Source of the DNA: Takakia lepidozioides
Taxonomy: Eukaryota; Streptophyta; Takakiopsida; Takakiales; Takakiaceae
Assembly: GCA_030704615.1 (NCBI GenBank)
Contig: CM060733.1
Location: 54,128,001-54,192,000, forward strand
DNA: 64,000 nt
Direction: 5' to 3'
Part shown: positions 23,277 through 34,969 of the stretch, one piece after another
Layout of the letters: every line of letters starts with the position of its first letter
Position numbering within the stretch: the first letter of the stretch is position 1
Notes under the pieces: generated by a model
Database searches by the model: none
What the model saw: the letters and a program-made list of their open reading frames with translations, nothing else
Told to the model about the DNA's origin: nothing
Made by a program: the position numbers and the translations under genes

Positions 23277-25100
23277 CTTTGTCCGCATTGCAAAAGTTAT
23301 CTGCGCATGCAAAGTTACTTCACATGAGTACCAAATGTGACTGTCAAAACTTGTAATGTAAGGGGGACTACCCGGGACCTGATCTGACTGTTAACCGAGG
23401 TCAGTCTGGTTAACCGCCCAACACTGGTGTCCACCTTCTTATAAGCGGAAGGCAGTAAGTCAGTCCTTAGAGCATCCGCATCCACACCTTGAGCCCGAAG
23501 GCTCTTTGTAGCCCGAAGATAAGGATTCAGGCCCCATTGGGTTCCGTGGCGGGGGCAGCCCCCACTTGGGCACACCTTAGCTCCTCGCTCGTTCCCAACC
23601 TGGCCATGGTCGCGTTGACTCGGTTTTAGGGGCAGGTTCAGGTCCCTCTGCGCTGGGGTTCAGGGCTCCGGATGACATACAATGCCCGCCCTTTATGGGA
23701 TATAGGGTTCAGGGGCAAGGGTGTGGAGGTTTCCTGCCAATTCCATTGGCGGGCTGGGTTCAGTCTAGGGTGTGGATACTCTGTGAAGCGACACCGTATG
23801 CTACGCTTGGCAAGAGCCCCCCAGGAACCGAACCGACATCGGAGCCAGTTGGGAAAACCGGAACCAGGGTTTGGATTTGATGGAACTGGAACTGTTGGTT
23901 CCTAGTGGGATCAAGAACAGCCACTAACTGGAACCGGGAACAGGTAGGCAATCTGGTTCCGGTTCGTGGAGTCTTCTACCTTTACGCGAGCTCTCCCCCT
24001 TGTCTCTTCTCATCTCTTGCATGGACCTATGCAAGTAAATGAGGTCTTCCCAGCTCTCTCTCCCCTTCCCTTTGCTTGTCTTTGTTGTATTTAACCTGTT
24101 GTGAGGGGGAATATGTGCGCAGACACCGGCCCGACCATCAGCCCACCTCGCCGTCAACCCAACCACATGAGCATGTCGCCCCCTCCAAGCTCTTTGTGTT
24201 TGTTTTTTCTGTTTTTACTGTTTGTCCATGTCTCGCCAGCTCTCTCTTTCTCTCCCCCAAGTACTCCCTATCTCCCTACTCCCTAATGAGGGCCCGCCAG
24301 CCACCCGCCACATCCAATGGCCCCCTCCGCATAAGCAAGTACGACCTATTTGGATTTGTCTTTTCTTCTCTTTTGCTGTCTATGTCCCTTTTTTAATCTT
24401 GCTTTCCTACTTCCTTCTTTTATTCCCTATCCCTCTCTCTCCATTCACTCTCTTGATTTCATTTAATTTTTTGTTGTAATTTTTTTGTTTAATTAAACCT
24501 TGTGTTGCTGCTGTAACGAGCGGGAGCAGTTGCAACAAATAGGGATGAAGCAGGGACTCGGGCCGTCAGCCATCTCCCACAGCAGCCAACAGGCCCCGCC
24601 ACATAAGCAAGTATGACCATTTTCATTCATTATGTTAGTTTGTTTTCTTTTATTTTAAATAAAGGGATGAAGCCCCCATACTGCTCTCGTATCATATATT
24701 CGTTCCCTTTCCCTCTCTTTGTTTAGGTCAGGATTTACTTAGAATTTTAGTTTTTCATTGAATTGTTGGTCTGTAATTAATGTTCATGATTTCTAACATG
24801 TAGCTGCTTTGGATGTAGGGTCATATTTGAAGTGCTAATGATTGACGCCACAAGTGAAAGGACTTACGTGGTTAACCGCTATCGTACGAATTAGTATGTG
24901 TTAGTAATGAGAGCATTTGGCGTTTATGCCATTTGTAATTGGTTTATGGTAGTTATTAAATTACTCAAATTTCACATCTCCTTATTTTGGGGTCATAGAG
25001 TACATTGAGTAATATGTAAAAGTTTGAATGTCTCCCAGCATGCATAAACAGCTGAATGATTGTTTCAAAATGTAATGTATTCAATGTTTTAGAAATAATT
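23277..25100. other. Intergenic, no gene; repeat debris
   Basis: C/T-rich and GC-rich debris with a short duplicated segment (CATAAGCAAGTACGACC at about 24330 and CATAAGCAAGTATGACC at about 24602). No ORF here shows a family. Confidence 0.4.
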
Positions 25101-25109
25101 AAACTTGTT

Positions 25110-26560
25110 TCATTTTCCTTGATACTCAATGACATTAAACATGGCTCTATCTGGGCACATAATATTGTGCAAGATTTCATCAACAGTTGTCTTCTCATGG
25201 AGCCCAACATTTTTGATAAAGTGGAAAGGAGCTGCGAAGTGGGTGATATGAATCCAGACAATGGGGTAGCCATTGTAGAAAATCATGTTGCCAACGATGC
25301 CTTCTACTTCGGCTCCCCTAGTTTCAAATGAAATGTCTTCTTCGTGTGGATGCGAAGTAAGGTGTGTTTTACAGACGCAGAAAGGAAAAGGAAATAGTTT
25401 CTGTCTGATATGCAGTCCCTCGCCATAAAACAAGTCGAAATTCCCAAAACCATGCAGATATACAGATACTTATAGCTTGCCAAGCGTCATCTCCACTATT
25501 ATTTGCCTAGGTCTGCGGCACCTGGCCACATCAACCTACACCATCTCCGCCGCACATGGCCTCGTATGCGAGCAAGCATTGAGGACGTCTATCCTCCACA
25601 GAACGGGTACTCCTCGTCCGAAATTCGGTGCAACAACCTTCAACCCGTGATCCGAAGTTTAAACTTTGGATCTAGCTTCCCTTGCCCTGATCCGAAGTTT
25701 AAACTTTGTATCCAGCTTCCCCTGTTTGTGTTGCTCCATAACTGCAAGTGGCGTGATCCCAAACAAATCTTTGAATTGTTTATGAAGCTCTTCTGTATTG
25801 AAGGGGTGAGGGATAGCAATATTTGGAGAAGTTAGAACTGCTGTCACTTCAAGAGCCGACGCCGAATGAACTCCCTTTGATAAGGTATTGGAAGCCTGTT
25901 GAGATCTTCTCATAAACCGCGTCAATGGTGCATCAACTGTTAAAGGCCACACACCTACTTGAATTACTTTGCCAAAGTATTCTTGGCCTTCGTGGTGACC
26001 TAGATTACGATCCACCACAGATACAGTTTGCTTCGTATCTTTCGCCAAAGCTTCAATGGGGGTTTTTATGAACATTCTCAAGATGGTTTCTTGCCATGCT
26101 CTGCAAGAATCGTGGACCTGTCTAAGATGGACTGTTGAGCATCCGACTTTTTTTTCTGAGCCAAAAGAACCTCGATCTTCTTCTTCTCCGATGCTATCTG
26201 TTTCTGTAATTATTCGAGTTGAGCTCCCAGCTCTTCCCTCAATATTGAAATGTCCATATTTTCTACTTTAGTCTCAAGTAGAAGACAGTTCTCCTTTCCA
26301 ACAACAAGCGCTTCATGGCTCAAGACTTCTTCTCCACTTATCACCTTGAGGACACCACCGTGTGCTTTCTTCTCTTCAAAAAGATTAGAAACAGTATTCC
26401 TCATATACGTTCCTGCTCCGCCGTCTTTCGACATTTTTCCCAATCGATAATTCAAACTGTCACTCCGCTTGATATTCCATATGGCAGGTCCTTGTCTTTG
26501 CGTTTCCTTTTCTGCAAAGGCGATGACATCTTCAGGAGTTGTTCAGGAGAGATGGCAGGT
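25110..26560 (-). pseudogene. Broken coding-like region, coiled-coil, family unknown
   Basis: Three minus-strand ORFs (26455-26210, 26081-25659, 25433-25110) have protein-like composition. The first, preceded by further readable sequence to about 26540, runs on after a single in-frame TAA at about 26207-26209 into a charged, coiled-coil-like stretch rich in K and E (about 26206-26090). A frameshift near 26090 connects to the second ORF. A 40-bp direct repeat starts at 25648 and 25688. The sequence may be a decayed host gene or part of a transposon protein; no family was recognised. Confidence 0.35.
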
Positions 26561-27339
26561 CCCTCATCTTTGCATTTCTTTTTCTGCAGAGGCCTGAGGA
26601 CAATATCTATTTTCTTGACTTGTTGGTAATGTTACATGGTTGTAAAGGCCTGGAATGATTAACTAAATGTAAATGCCGATCACATGCATTTTTGGGGTCC
26701 GGGTTTAGTGGTTTTATTTTATAGTGCAGGAACTATATGTAGGAGTAGTGGGCCTGGAGTTGGTGAAGCCATTTTTAATTGGGCTTCTGTATTTTCCAGC
26801 TCTGATTTGTAGAATTGAAACTGATTCTGGATGCTTTACAGACCCTTGGATCAGGCATTTCAACAAACAAACACATGTTGATGTCTTGCCATGTAAAACG
26901 CAATTGTTCTCAAGTGTTTTTTGTTCTCAGTAGGGTCACCAAAGTTATCGTTGTGCTTCTCTTGCTCTAACATGCTCATCATGCCTATTGCCAGCTTCTC
27001 TGTCCCTTCTTTTCTCTGTCCCTTCTTATTGCTACCACAACGTAAGGAAAATTAAACGACATCATCACTTATAATAAGACCAATGGAATCTCTACACTCC
27101 AAAAGCATATGGAAGCAGAACACGACCACTTGATTAAGTATTTGGGCTAAAAAGGATAGAGAGAGGCCAAAAGGTCATGCACCTGCCAAGAAGAGGATTG
27201 GCCCCACACCTAGAAACCCTCCTTCTTTGGCAATCAAGCTCTATACAAAAAAGATGAGAGAAGCAAAAACAATTTGAGGAGGATTTGGTTTTGTAAACTG
27301 CAAATGAGTGTGCCTATTTATCTTCCGTTGAGTCTCCAT

Positions 27340-29310
27340 GACTACGAAAGTTGATTTTGAATCAAAATCCCCGTTGTGTATTGTTTCCTTCTCGATGTCA
27401 TCTTGTGAATGAAGCCATCAATAGCGAGAAGACCAATGAGCGCTACATCTTGCCAAGTATTGAGAAATATATCACATGTATATTGACTTTTGATCTGTCG
27501 ATGTTAAGAGCTAGAACGGCTTATAGCGCATTTTTTGAATGTGAAATGGAAGCCATGTCATGTAACACTTGGATTGTTTGAAACACTTGATATCTTTGGG
27601 GTTGCTATGGCGCAACAAGTCAACAATCTTCTTCTCAAATATGACCTCAATTCCCAGGTTATTGTCTATGTTAAGGATGAGGGAGACAACTTGGATACTT
27701 TGACGAATGCTCTTACCTCGGTGGTATCTTGTGAGTGTTTGGGTTGGATGCTCCATTCATAGGCACATGTTTTGGGCACGCAACAGCTAAATGTTGCCAA
27801 TATGCAACAACTGACAGCAAAGTTTGTGCAAATATGTCATTTGTTTCGAGTAACGATGCTCAATCTAATCTACAGAAACCATTACATAGACCAAAAAAAA
27901 ATGGCAAAGGGAAACAAGAATGGTCAAAAGCATGCATCGACAGTAGTACACATCTAACGAAATTGAAGACCTCGGTGCAGACACAGTTTGCTTTAAAGGT
28001 TGTACTCTTCCAAGAGACCTTGGAATTTAGACAATCCATCATAACCTGTTATTCACGGCATAGTTCCATGTCACTTCAATCTCATATACCAAGTCAATAG
28101 GTTTGGGCAATAGCACAAAGTGTTTCTTCCATTCTATGACATGTGGTTGATGAGTGCGTTATGAACCAATCTATCGGCTCCTAGTTATTGGGAGGAAGAT
28201 AAGAAACTACGACATGAAATGGTGGAGTTGGTCAAGTCCGAACAGGCTAGGTTGAAGCCGTTTGCTCTCCGGTTTGCTCCGTTACCCATTGTAATGGAAG
28301 ACGACGAGATGGACGAACCCGAAACGAGGATGAAGGGAGAATGGGTGGACGAGTTGGACAGGAAGCTCCAACAACTCGCAATGGAACCCAAACAACTGTT
28401 TACAAAAGTGATGAACGGCAAGGTGACATCACCCTGGCTAGCTACTACAGATATCTCCCCAGTTACGAAGGAATGTACAGGCCTATCTAGCCGAAGTGGA
28501 AATCCATGACAAGTGGAAGATGAAGGACCATGTCACTTACGAGCCATGGATCTTCAATGAGCCTACGAACCTCGAAGCACCCTCTTGCTGCAGCAATTAC
28601 TACAACGGTTCATATGCGATCAAGCGTACATCCAATAGAGGGTAATGTTGCTCATTGCATGGGGCGTTTCATGCAGAGTTGGCGTTATTGGAATTACGGA
28701 TGCAGAGAGAGGTGGTATCTATTTTGTGGCCATTTTTTTCTTTCATGGAGAAATATCAAATGCACAAAACTCACAATATGCTTTGTCTTATGCTTAACCC
28801 ACGGTTTAAAATGTTTTCATTGGTTGTTTAGTATGATGGGAATGAGCGAGCTGTGGGCATTCACTTTAAATGTGATAACAAGATCTTTGTTCTCTCTTCT
28901 TGTCAAATGTTTCAAAGTACTCATGAATCCTCAGACTCTGCGTGACCCAAGAAGATTATCCTTCCACAGTGGAAATCATGTCATTGTTTGTTGTGCAGAT
29001 ACTCTATGAAGAGATGACAATGTCGGTGGTGAAGGAGCGGATGATGCTTTTGAGGAGAGGACAATCAGTGAGGTTGAGTACGTAACCCTTTGACATGGTG
29101 GATGGAATCTAAGTCCCAATTTCTGTATGTGAAATACTTGGCATGCCAAGTTGTGGGAATTGTTGGATCACAGATTGAAGTTGAGAGGGTTTTTAGTATT
29201 GCAGGTGTTATTACAAATTTGAGACGATGCAAGTTGGGCATTGAAAATCTTGATATGATTTTACTTTAGTATTTGTGGCCTTGTGCCAAGTTTGTGGCAC
29301 CATGGAAATT
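27340..29310 (+). pseudogene. hAT transposase pseudogene (first copy)
   Basis: Readable pieces in shifting frames match plant hAT transposases in order: CVLFPSRCHLVNEAI and SIEKYITC at 27370-27480; HVTLGLFETLDIFGVA and YVKDEGDNLDTLTNALTS at 27550-27730; GTCFGHATAKCCQYATTDSK at about 27750; LMLNPRFK-like residues near 28790. The C-terminal dimerisation region (VERVFSIAGVITNLRRCK) lies at about 29180-29250. Several frameshifts and stops break it. The stretch 28190-28640 (acidic ORF 28219-28509) does not fit a hAT protein and may be an insertion. TIRs were not located. Confidence 0.8.
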
Positions 29311-29460
29311 ATTTTTTACCCTATGTGTACACGTGTGTTATGTTTGCGTGTCATGACCAAAGTCTGTTTTTTCCATTAATTAAACAAATATCTATTTTAT
29401 AAGAAAATGTATTAATATTTATTTGACCAAGAGGACAGTATATGCCTCTCATTGTTTAAT

Positions 29461-29930
29461 AATAGGGCCATGAATGCACGGGCGGGCCCCGCCAGTACGG
29501 TTAGCCCATTCACCGGGTCGGCGAGGTTCTGAAATTTTTCTAAGTCCTTGTTAATCTACCGTGGCGGACCTTCTAACGGAGAGAGCCTCGAACATACCGA
29601 CGAGCGGACTGGCACCTCTCCAGCAAATTGGGCGGCTTACCCTTCGACAAAATATATATTTAATAACACACATTACTGCCACAATACAAGATTTGAACAC
29701 CATATCTCATGTATATCTTTCATCATTCTTAACCACCACACTACCCACCACATACTACAAATTCTAGCAATAACTAATGCTTTATGTGTATATTGTGGGC
29801 CCCAAACCAGCTTGCCGGGCAGACCCAGCAAGTAGACTGGCGGGGTATGGGTAGGGGCGCTCACACCCTCCACGACCCTGCCACACGCGGCCTCGCCGCA
29901 GCCACATGTGCGGGCATTCATGACCCTATT
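29461..29930. mobile_element. Mutator-type MITE, 470 bp, with 10-bp target-site duplication
   Basis: The termini are AATAGGGCCATGAATGCACG and, on the opposite strand, AATAGGGTCATGAATGCCCG. The flanks are ATTGTTTAAT (29451-29460) and ATTGTTAAAT (29931-29940), 9 of 10 identical. TSDs of 9-11 bp are typical of Mutator-like elements. Interior is GC-rich at both ends and AT-rich in the middle with no transposase. It sits directly behind the hAT relic. Confidence 0.82.
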
Positions 29931-29940
29931 ATTGTTAAAT

Positions 29941-30958
29941 GAGAAGCACATTATATTAAAGGTAATTTGAACCTCTAGAAAACCTTACGTGCAATATTTG
30001 ATGACATAAAAACTCTCGAAAGGGGAAAAAATGCCAGATTCCATCAAGCGAAAAGGATTGTAATCACAAAAACCAATGTCGCTGACGAAACCCAAGTTTC
30101 TGCCCACCTGAGTTCAACTTTGGATATTATTAGGATTGTTGGGGATTGTACAAAATATGCCTATATGCTCACGTGAGTGTACTCACACGCTGGCCAACCT
30201 CCTCAGTCACCCTTACGCCAGGCGTAAGACCCGTAGGGCCTAAAAGGTGAGGGTTTGAGCCCATGAAGGGACGTTGGTAACAGCAGCTGATGAGGCCCTT
30301 CCAAGGGACCAACTCCGCCAGTCTCAGCCTCCCACCGGCCCTGCTTCCAAGGGGGAATGATCTTTCCAGAGTACGTAAAGAATTTTAAAAATAAAATGAG
30401 CCTACATTTTGTCGAGGAGCTTATACCCACTCTATCATTAGAGGGGGCACTAAATTCCACAAAACAAGGTCACACGAAATACAAAGGATTGTTTTTGAAA
30501 ACTCTTTTGCGGTTGGGTTGGCCACAATGGGTGACCTGCCACATACATCTATGTGGCTGTGAACCCAGGACCACGTTTAAGTGTCTCGGTCCTAACTACT
30601 GGGCCACCTGTTGGATGCTCTTGTATTGTCATTGTGTGTTCCATGTGTGAGATAGAGCAAGGAATACAACCTCCTCCTTCCCTATATGGCAATCACGATC
30701 ACAGCCATGGAGAGAAATTTTTTCTGAGAGAGCAAATCGAGGAGCGCAGACAACATACCGATGAGTGCAGCACTACACAGGGATTTCTGTGTCTTCTAAG
30801 CCGCCAGTTTTCACTACAGTTCCTAAGCCCTCAAGTCCCTTTAACACCACGTCAATGCAGGAAAAACAGGAGCTTTCCCGACTGGAAAAGTCTCACCATT
30901 TGCGGCTGAGACAAATTCTCAATTTGCGAAAGAATGACAGAGACACACAAGTTGCGCT
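29941..30958. other. Intergenic, GT14 3' flank; weak tRNA-like B box
   Basis: No gene seen. A B-box-like sequence (GGGTTTGAGCCC) at about 30250 and another on the minus strand at about 30563 may be old SINE remains; no flanking duplications were found. Confidence 0.3.
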
Positions 30959-33265
30959 TTAGATAATGCCCATCACTTTTGGAGCAAGCTCCAGTAAGGC
31001 CTCAAGGGCATCTGGATCGAATTTTCTTGCAAAGAAGAAACATCTGGTCTCTGGTTTATCATTATAACTGCAAGTGTGGCCATCCCGCAGAGACCTAAGT
31101 AGAGACTCGGTGACTTGGTGCTCGTTCCAATTATGTGGGTGAGCCCCCCCATGCTTGAAGTCGTAATACGTCAGTGTGCGGTATGCCAGCTGCGAGGGAC
31201 GCAGAATGGTAAGCACAGTGGGAAGATAGTGCTCATCTATATAGCATACTGGATGGGGCCTACACATATAACGCGCAAATTTGTTGTAGTACGTTTTATC
31301 AGCAACAACCAGCAGAGCGAGCTCCCTGGTTATTTCAAACCATTGGCTTCCCTTTCTCCAGTTCTTCAAAGTGATCTCTGGTGCCATATTCTCTCTCTCA
31401 TGCTTATGAATCCGGGCAAGTCGTCCCTGCCCGCTCTTCCCTGGATCATCATATGACTGGATGAAGCTGTATCTTGATTGTGTGATATGTTTGTAGGTGC
31501 TTTCGAAATTAGAGAGAGGGATACATGCCTCTGACAAAAGAATAAATCGTGCATTCGAGGGGTCCAGTAGGGCATTTGCCAGCAACCGTCTCTCCGCATG
31601 GTACATAGATATTTCGCCCCATCTTACCACCTGAATGCACACGTTTGGCAAGCTGCGTTAGAGTCCACCTTTGATGAGGCATCATCAGTTGCAACCCAGA
31701 ATTGCTTTGCGAATCCTATATCAGACTTGTGAACTAGAGGATACTCTTTAAAGCTTGGTGCGCAAAATTAGTAGTACAAGAACCCCACTAGATTAAGACA
31801 GGTGGGATTCATATTCCACTCTCAGATGCAAAACTGCTGAAACAGACATGCACAGACAAACGAGGACGAGCAAGGAATTGACCTTGTCCACGAATAAATT
31901 CCAGTTTCTTAGAATTGGACAAAACAGAACCGGGAGATAGACTAAAGAGAGAGGGGGGGGTGTTGGGAAATGCACCTGGCTAGGAATATATCGGCCATAA
32001 AAGGCAGAGGATGATGATATGTTGGGCTTGAAGTTGGGGTGGGCATGAATGTAAATAGAGAATAATTCCTCGTGCCCACGGAAGAATCGATCCCAAAGAG
32101 GGGCAAACGGCATGGGTCCCTTAGTCAAGAACATGAATGCAATCTTGGCCCTGGTGTTTATTGATTGAGCTCCTATTTGCGGGGGAGCCATTGTTGAGGC
32201 CTTCCAGAGAAGCTCTTCATCGGTCATCTCATGATACACAGAGGACGTATTTTGATAAACGACTGCGGGAGACGATCCAGTGGGTTGTATCACCGTTGGA
32301 GGAGAAGAGTTGCTCAAAGTGGAGACCTCTGGTTGGGGTTGCAGAAAGACTTCGGGAGGTGAGCCACTGCGTTGCCCTGGTGAAGGAGAGGAGTTCGTCA
32401 ACGTCGAGCTATCTGGCTGAGGGTCCAGTATGCCGTCGGGAGTCTCACTGCGTTGCAAAGTTGAAGGAGAGGGCAGTTGCCTCGAACTGGACTCATCACC
32501 TGGTTTCGCTTGTAAAACCTCTTCGCGAGATGATGCAGCGGTTTGCCCAGTTGACGAAGAGTTGGTCGAAGTGGAGACATCTGGTTGCGGTTGCAGACCA
32601 GGATCCGAGTTGACACTAGAATTTACATGGAAGCTGGGACCAGTAAGTCCAAGGTCCGGTACTGGGCTAGAAACATTGGGTGCCCTACTGTCATCTTCAA
32701 AGTTTTTCAAATTCAGGCTATTTTGATCTGAGCTGGTGTTATACATCTGAATGGGCGATTGAGCTAAACTGGTGTCAGTGACATTGTTAGAGTGTAGCGG
32801 ATGCAAGGTGCTGGGATCTAAGCTAGTATTATTGACATCATGGGGCGATTGAGCAGAAATTGAGTCCGTGAGATTATTGGCGTGTAGTGGCCCCCCAGGG
32901 CGAATTGTCATGTTAAGATTTGAAGCTGGGACTAGTGGAGGAGATGAGCTAAGAGCTGAAAGAAGTGGCCCCGCGCTTCCTATGTATCCCAAAGAATGTA
33001 GCGAGATGGTAACGACTCCTAGCAACATCCCCATACCCAGAAGAACTGAAAAGAACATCATGTTGCCTAGCTTGAGTAGCCACAGGTGCTCGAATTTCAT
33101 CCAGTGCCATTGCCGTAAGGCACCCAACCTTGCACAGACTGCTTCACTCAAGGCGGTCGCCAGCACTCCCGCCGGCATGCTTCCCTTCTCTTTTAATTCA
33201 CTTGACAAACGCTTCTGCTGCTGCGTCATATCGCATCTTCTCCTCTCTGGACAACTGAATTTCAC
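30959..33265 (-). CDS. Core-2/I-branching-type glycosyltransferase (GT14, DUF266), type II membrane protein, 653 aa
   Basis: Two exons on the minus strand, 33265-31976 and 31630-30959, with a GT-AG intron; 430 plus 224 codons in phase. A short cytosolic N-terminus leads to one membrane anchor (MMFFSVLLGMGMLLGVVTI, residues about 69-87), as in Golgi glycosyltransferases. A long stem of about 250 residues follows, rich in Ser, Thr, Pro, Asn with many N-x-S/T sequons and a repeated QPQPDVST-like unit. The catalytic domain has AFMFLTKGPMPFAPLWDRFF, FSIYIHAHP, the junction IPSQ-VVRWGEISM, AERRLLANALLD, WRKGSQWFEI, YIDEHYLPT and CFFFARKFDPDALE. It probably transfers sugar to cell-wall polysaccharide or arabinogalactan protein; the substrate is unknown. 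The stem is longer than in most relatives. A second in-frame ATG at 33229 is an alternative start. Confidence 0.9.
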
Positions 33266-33950
33266 TTACATACCTTGCACTAAAACCCTGCACGTCTCTG
33301 TCCCTCTCACTCTACAGGTCCACGTACTTCTTTCCTTCTCGCTCTCTCAACAGTCCAAGTGAGGTGACCACCTCTAAGCTCTGGGCCCTGCCTGCTCGGT
33401 CGAGACGAGCACCGTAGCACGTGAACCCTTCTAACATCTCTAACTGATCGGCACGGCTTCGTTCTCTCCAGATTCTCAATCATTGCACTGATCCAGCTCT
33501 CTCAAACCAAGCTCCAAACTGCTGCCTAAAAATCCCGGATCAAGAAACCAAGAGCCGATAGGAAGAGACCCAAACCGGATCCGACATGCAGATAAGTACG
33601 AGAAATCTTCAACAATTGAGCCGGCAAAGAGCTGTCAAAGACATCCGCAATTTCAAAGATTGAGGCAGACCCGTCCTCACAGACACGGAGATGACAGCAC
33701 CTACGATTGCTCAAAAACCCTTCCGAATTCCTCAGTCAGACAAGAACCTTCGGACCCAAATCCAGCACATACACGACCGAGCATGCAAACTCCCAATGCA
33801 TCCCTGGAGCAGTTCCAAGAAGCTTGCCTCTCACCAGCACTAACCTTCCTGGGGGAACAGCTGCCCCGGCTGAACTTTAGACTAGCGATATTCACGGCGG
33901 ACTTTTCCGGGGAAAATCCATAGCCTGAAAAATAGTCGCGACTCGCCACG
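33266..33950. other. Upstream flank of GT14 gene
   Basis: This must hold the promoter and 5' UTR of the GT14 gene. No TATA box could be assigned with confidence. ORFs at 33660-33923 (+) and 33701-33949 (-) overlap in antisense and show no family. Confidence 0.35.
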
Positions 33951-33954
33951 CAAC

Positions 33955-34022
33955 AAAGTGCTTTCCGGGATTGAACCCGAGATCCCTTTCTTGCACTTTA
34001 TTGCACTAGCCGTCGGGACTAG
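33955..34022 (-). repeat. tRNA-like / SINE fragment
   Basis: On the minus strand the stretch contains a B-box-like GGTTCAATCCC, preceded by ACGGCTAGTGCAATAAAGTG, an imperfect A-box region at roughly tRNA spacing. No full cloverleaf, no poly(A) tail and no target-site duplication were found. It could also be a decayed tRNA gene. Confidence 0.35.
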
Positions 34023-34382
34023 GGAGAAAAAAGAACAAGATCTGTCGCGAAAAATATCTTATCACGAGAAAACACGGAAGGCCACCTAGAAATACGATGC
34101 CGTCTCGCCGCGGACGACGGAATTTTGTTATAACTGCGCCTTAGTCGCCTATCATCCGTTGTAGACGTCGTGTAATAAGTACAGTACATAGTGTCGGATA
34201 CATGGGCAGCGTGAGAAATTACTTTTCGCGGTTAGAGAGCTGCCCTGGTTGGCGCTGCCCCGATCACAGCAACAGCGCCGCGTGGCTCGGAGCGGGTCGG
34301 GTGGGCTGTGCCCGGCTGCAACCCGCCCGGGCGCCAGCCCGTCGCTTCCGCTGGCCAACCGAATTCGACGGTTGGCCGGGTC

Positions 34383-34463
34383 CAACGCGGGCCCTAGTTT
34401 ACGTGTTGGAGATGTGAACCGGCGGACGAGGAAACTTTCCGCCGGTGGGTCCGATTCCCGGCC
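34383..34463 (+). repeat. tRNA-like cloverleaf fragment (SINE head or tRNA pseudogene)
   Basis: A GC-rich 81-nt stretch can be folded with partly paired ends (CGCGG with CCGCG), a D-arm-like GTTTAC/GTGAAC stem, an anticodon-arm-like GGCGGA/TCCGCC stem and a T-arm with the B box GGTCCGATTCCC. The anticodon loop is too long for a functional tRNA. It sits in a strongly GC-rich block at 34190-34470. Confidence 0.4.
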
Positions 34464-34969
34464 GCGTAAAAGTCTTTCATACTCATCGTAAAAACTAACA
34501 ACTTTATGCTATCTAGTCTACTTTTACCATCTGTCGTCCACCCAACGAAATGGAGGGCGAAGACGGGAATTGTAGGTTGGGAGTTGGGCTTGTCGTTGAC
34601 GAGGCTTTACAAATTTTGTCCCATGTGTGAACTGGACGCATTTGATGTGGGCTAAGTTACTAAATGTGTTCCCCCTCCGTGCAGCAGACAAGGACTTAGT
34701 GAATCTATGAACGGGAAGAACCGGCAGCCAGTTACATGCCAGCCGAGTGCCATCCTGGAATTTCCGGGTATGACATGAAACCTCCGGAAAATGAACCGAC
34801 GGAAAAAATGGCCCAAGAGGAAATCATCCGAGTGCCTGACTCAGAGGACGGATTTTTGCCTTTCCGTATCAGTAAATGCCGGAAATATGCCTTAGTTGGC
34901 ACGCCTGGACGGATTCCAGCCGTTCTTATCTTATAAGAAAACGGAAAATGGCCGTTGAATGCTGTCACG

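Noticed and set aside
28219-28509. 96-aa acidic ORF within the hAT relic as a gag-like insertion
   Set aside because: No zinc knuckle, LTR or duplication was found; left as unexplained sequence in the hAT entry.
32137-33362. Plus-strand ORFs 32137-32613, 32430-32726, 32868-33362
   Set aside because: Antisense to the GT14 exon, whose anchor and catalytic motifs are unmistakable.
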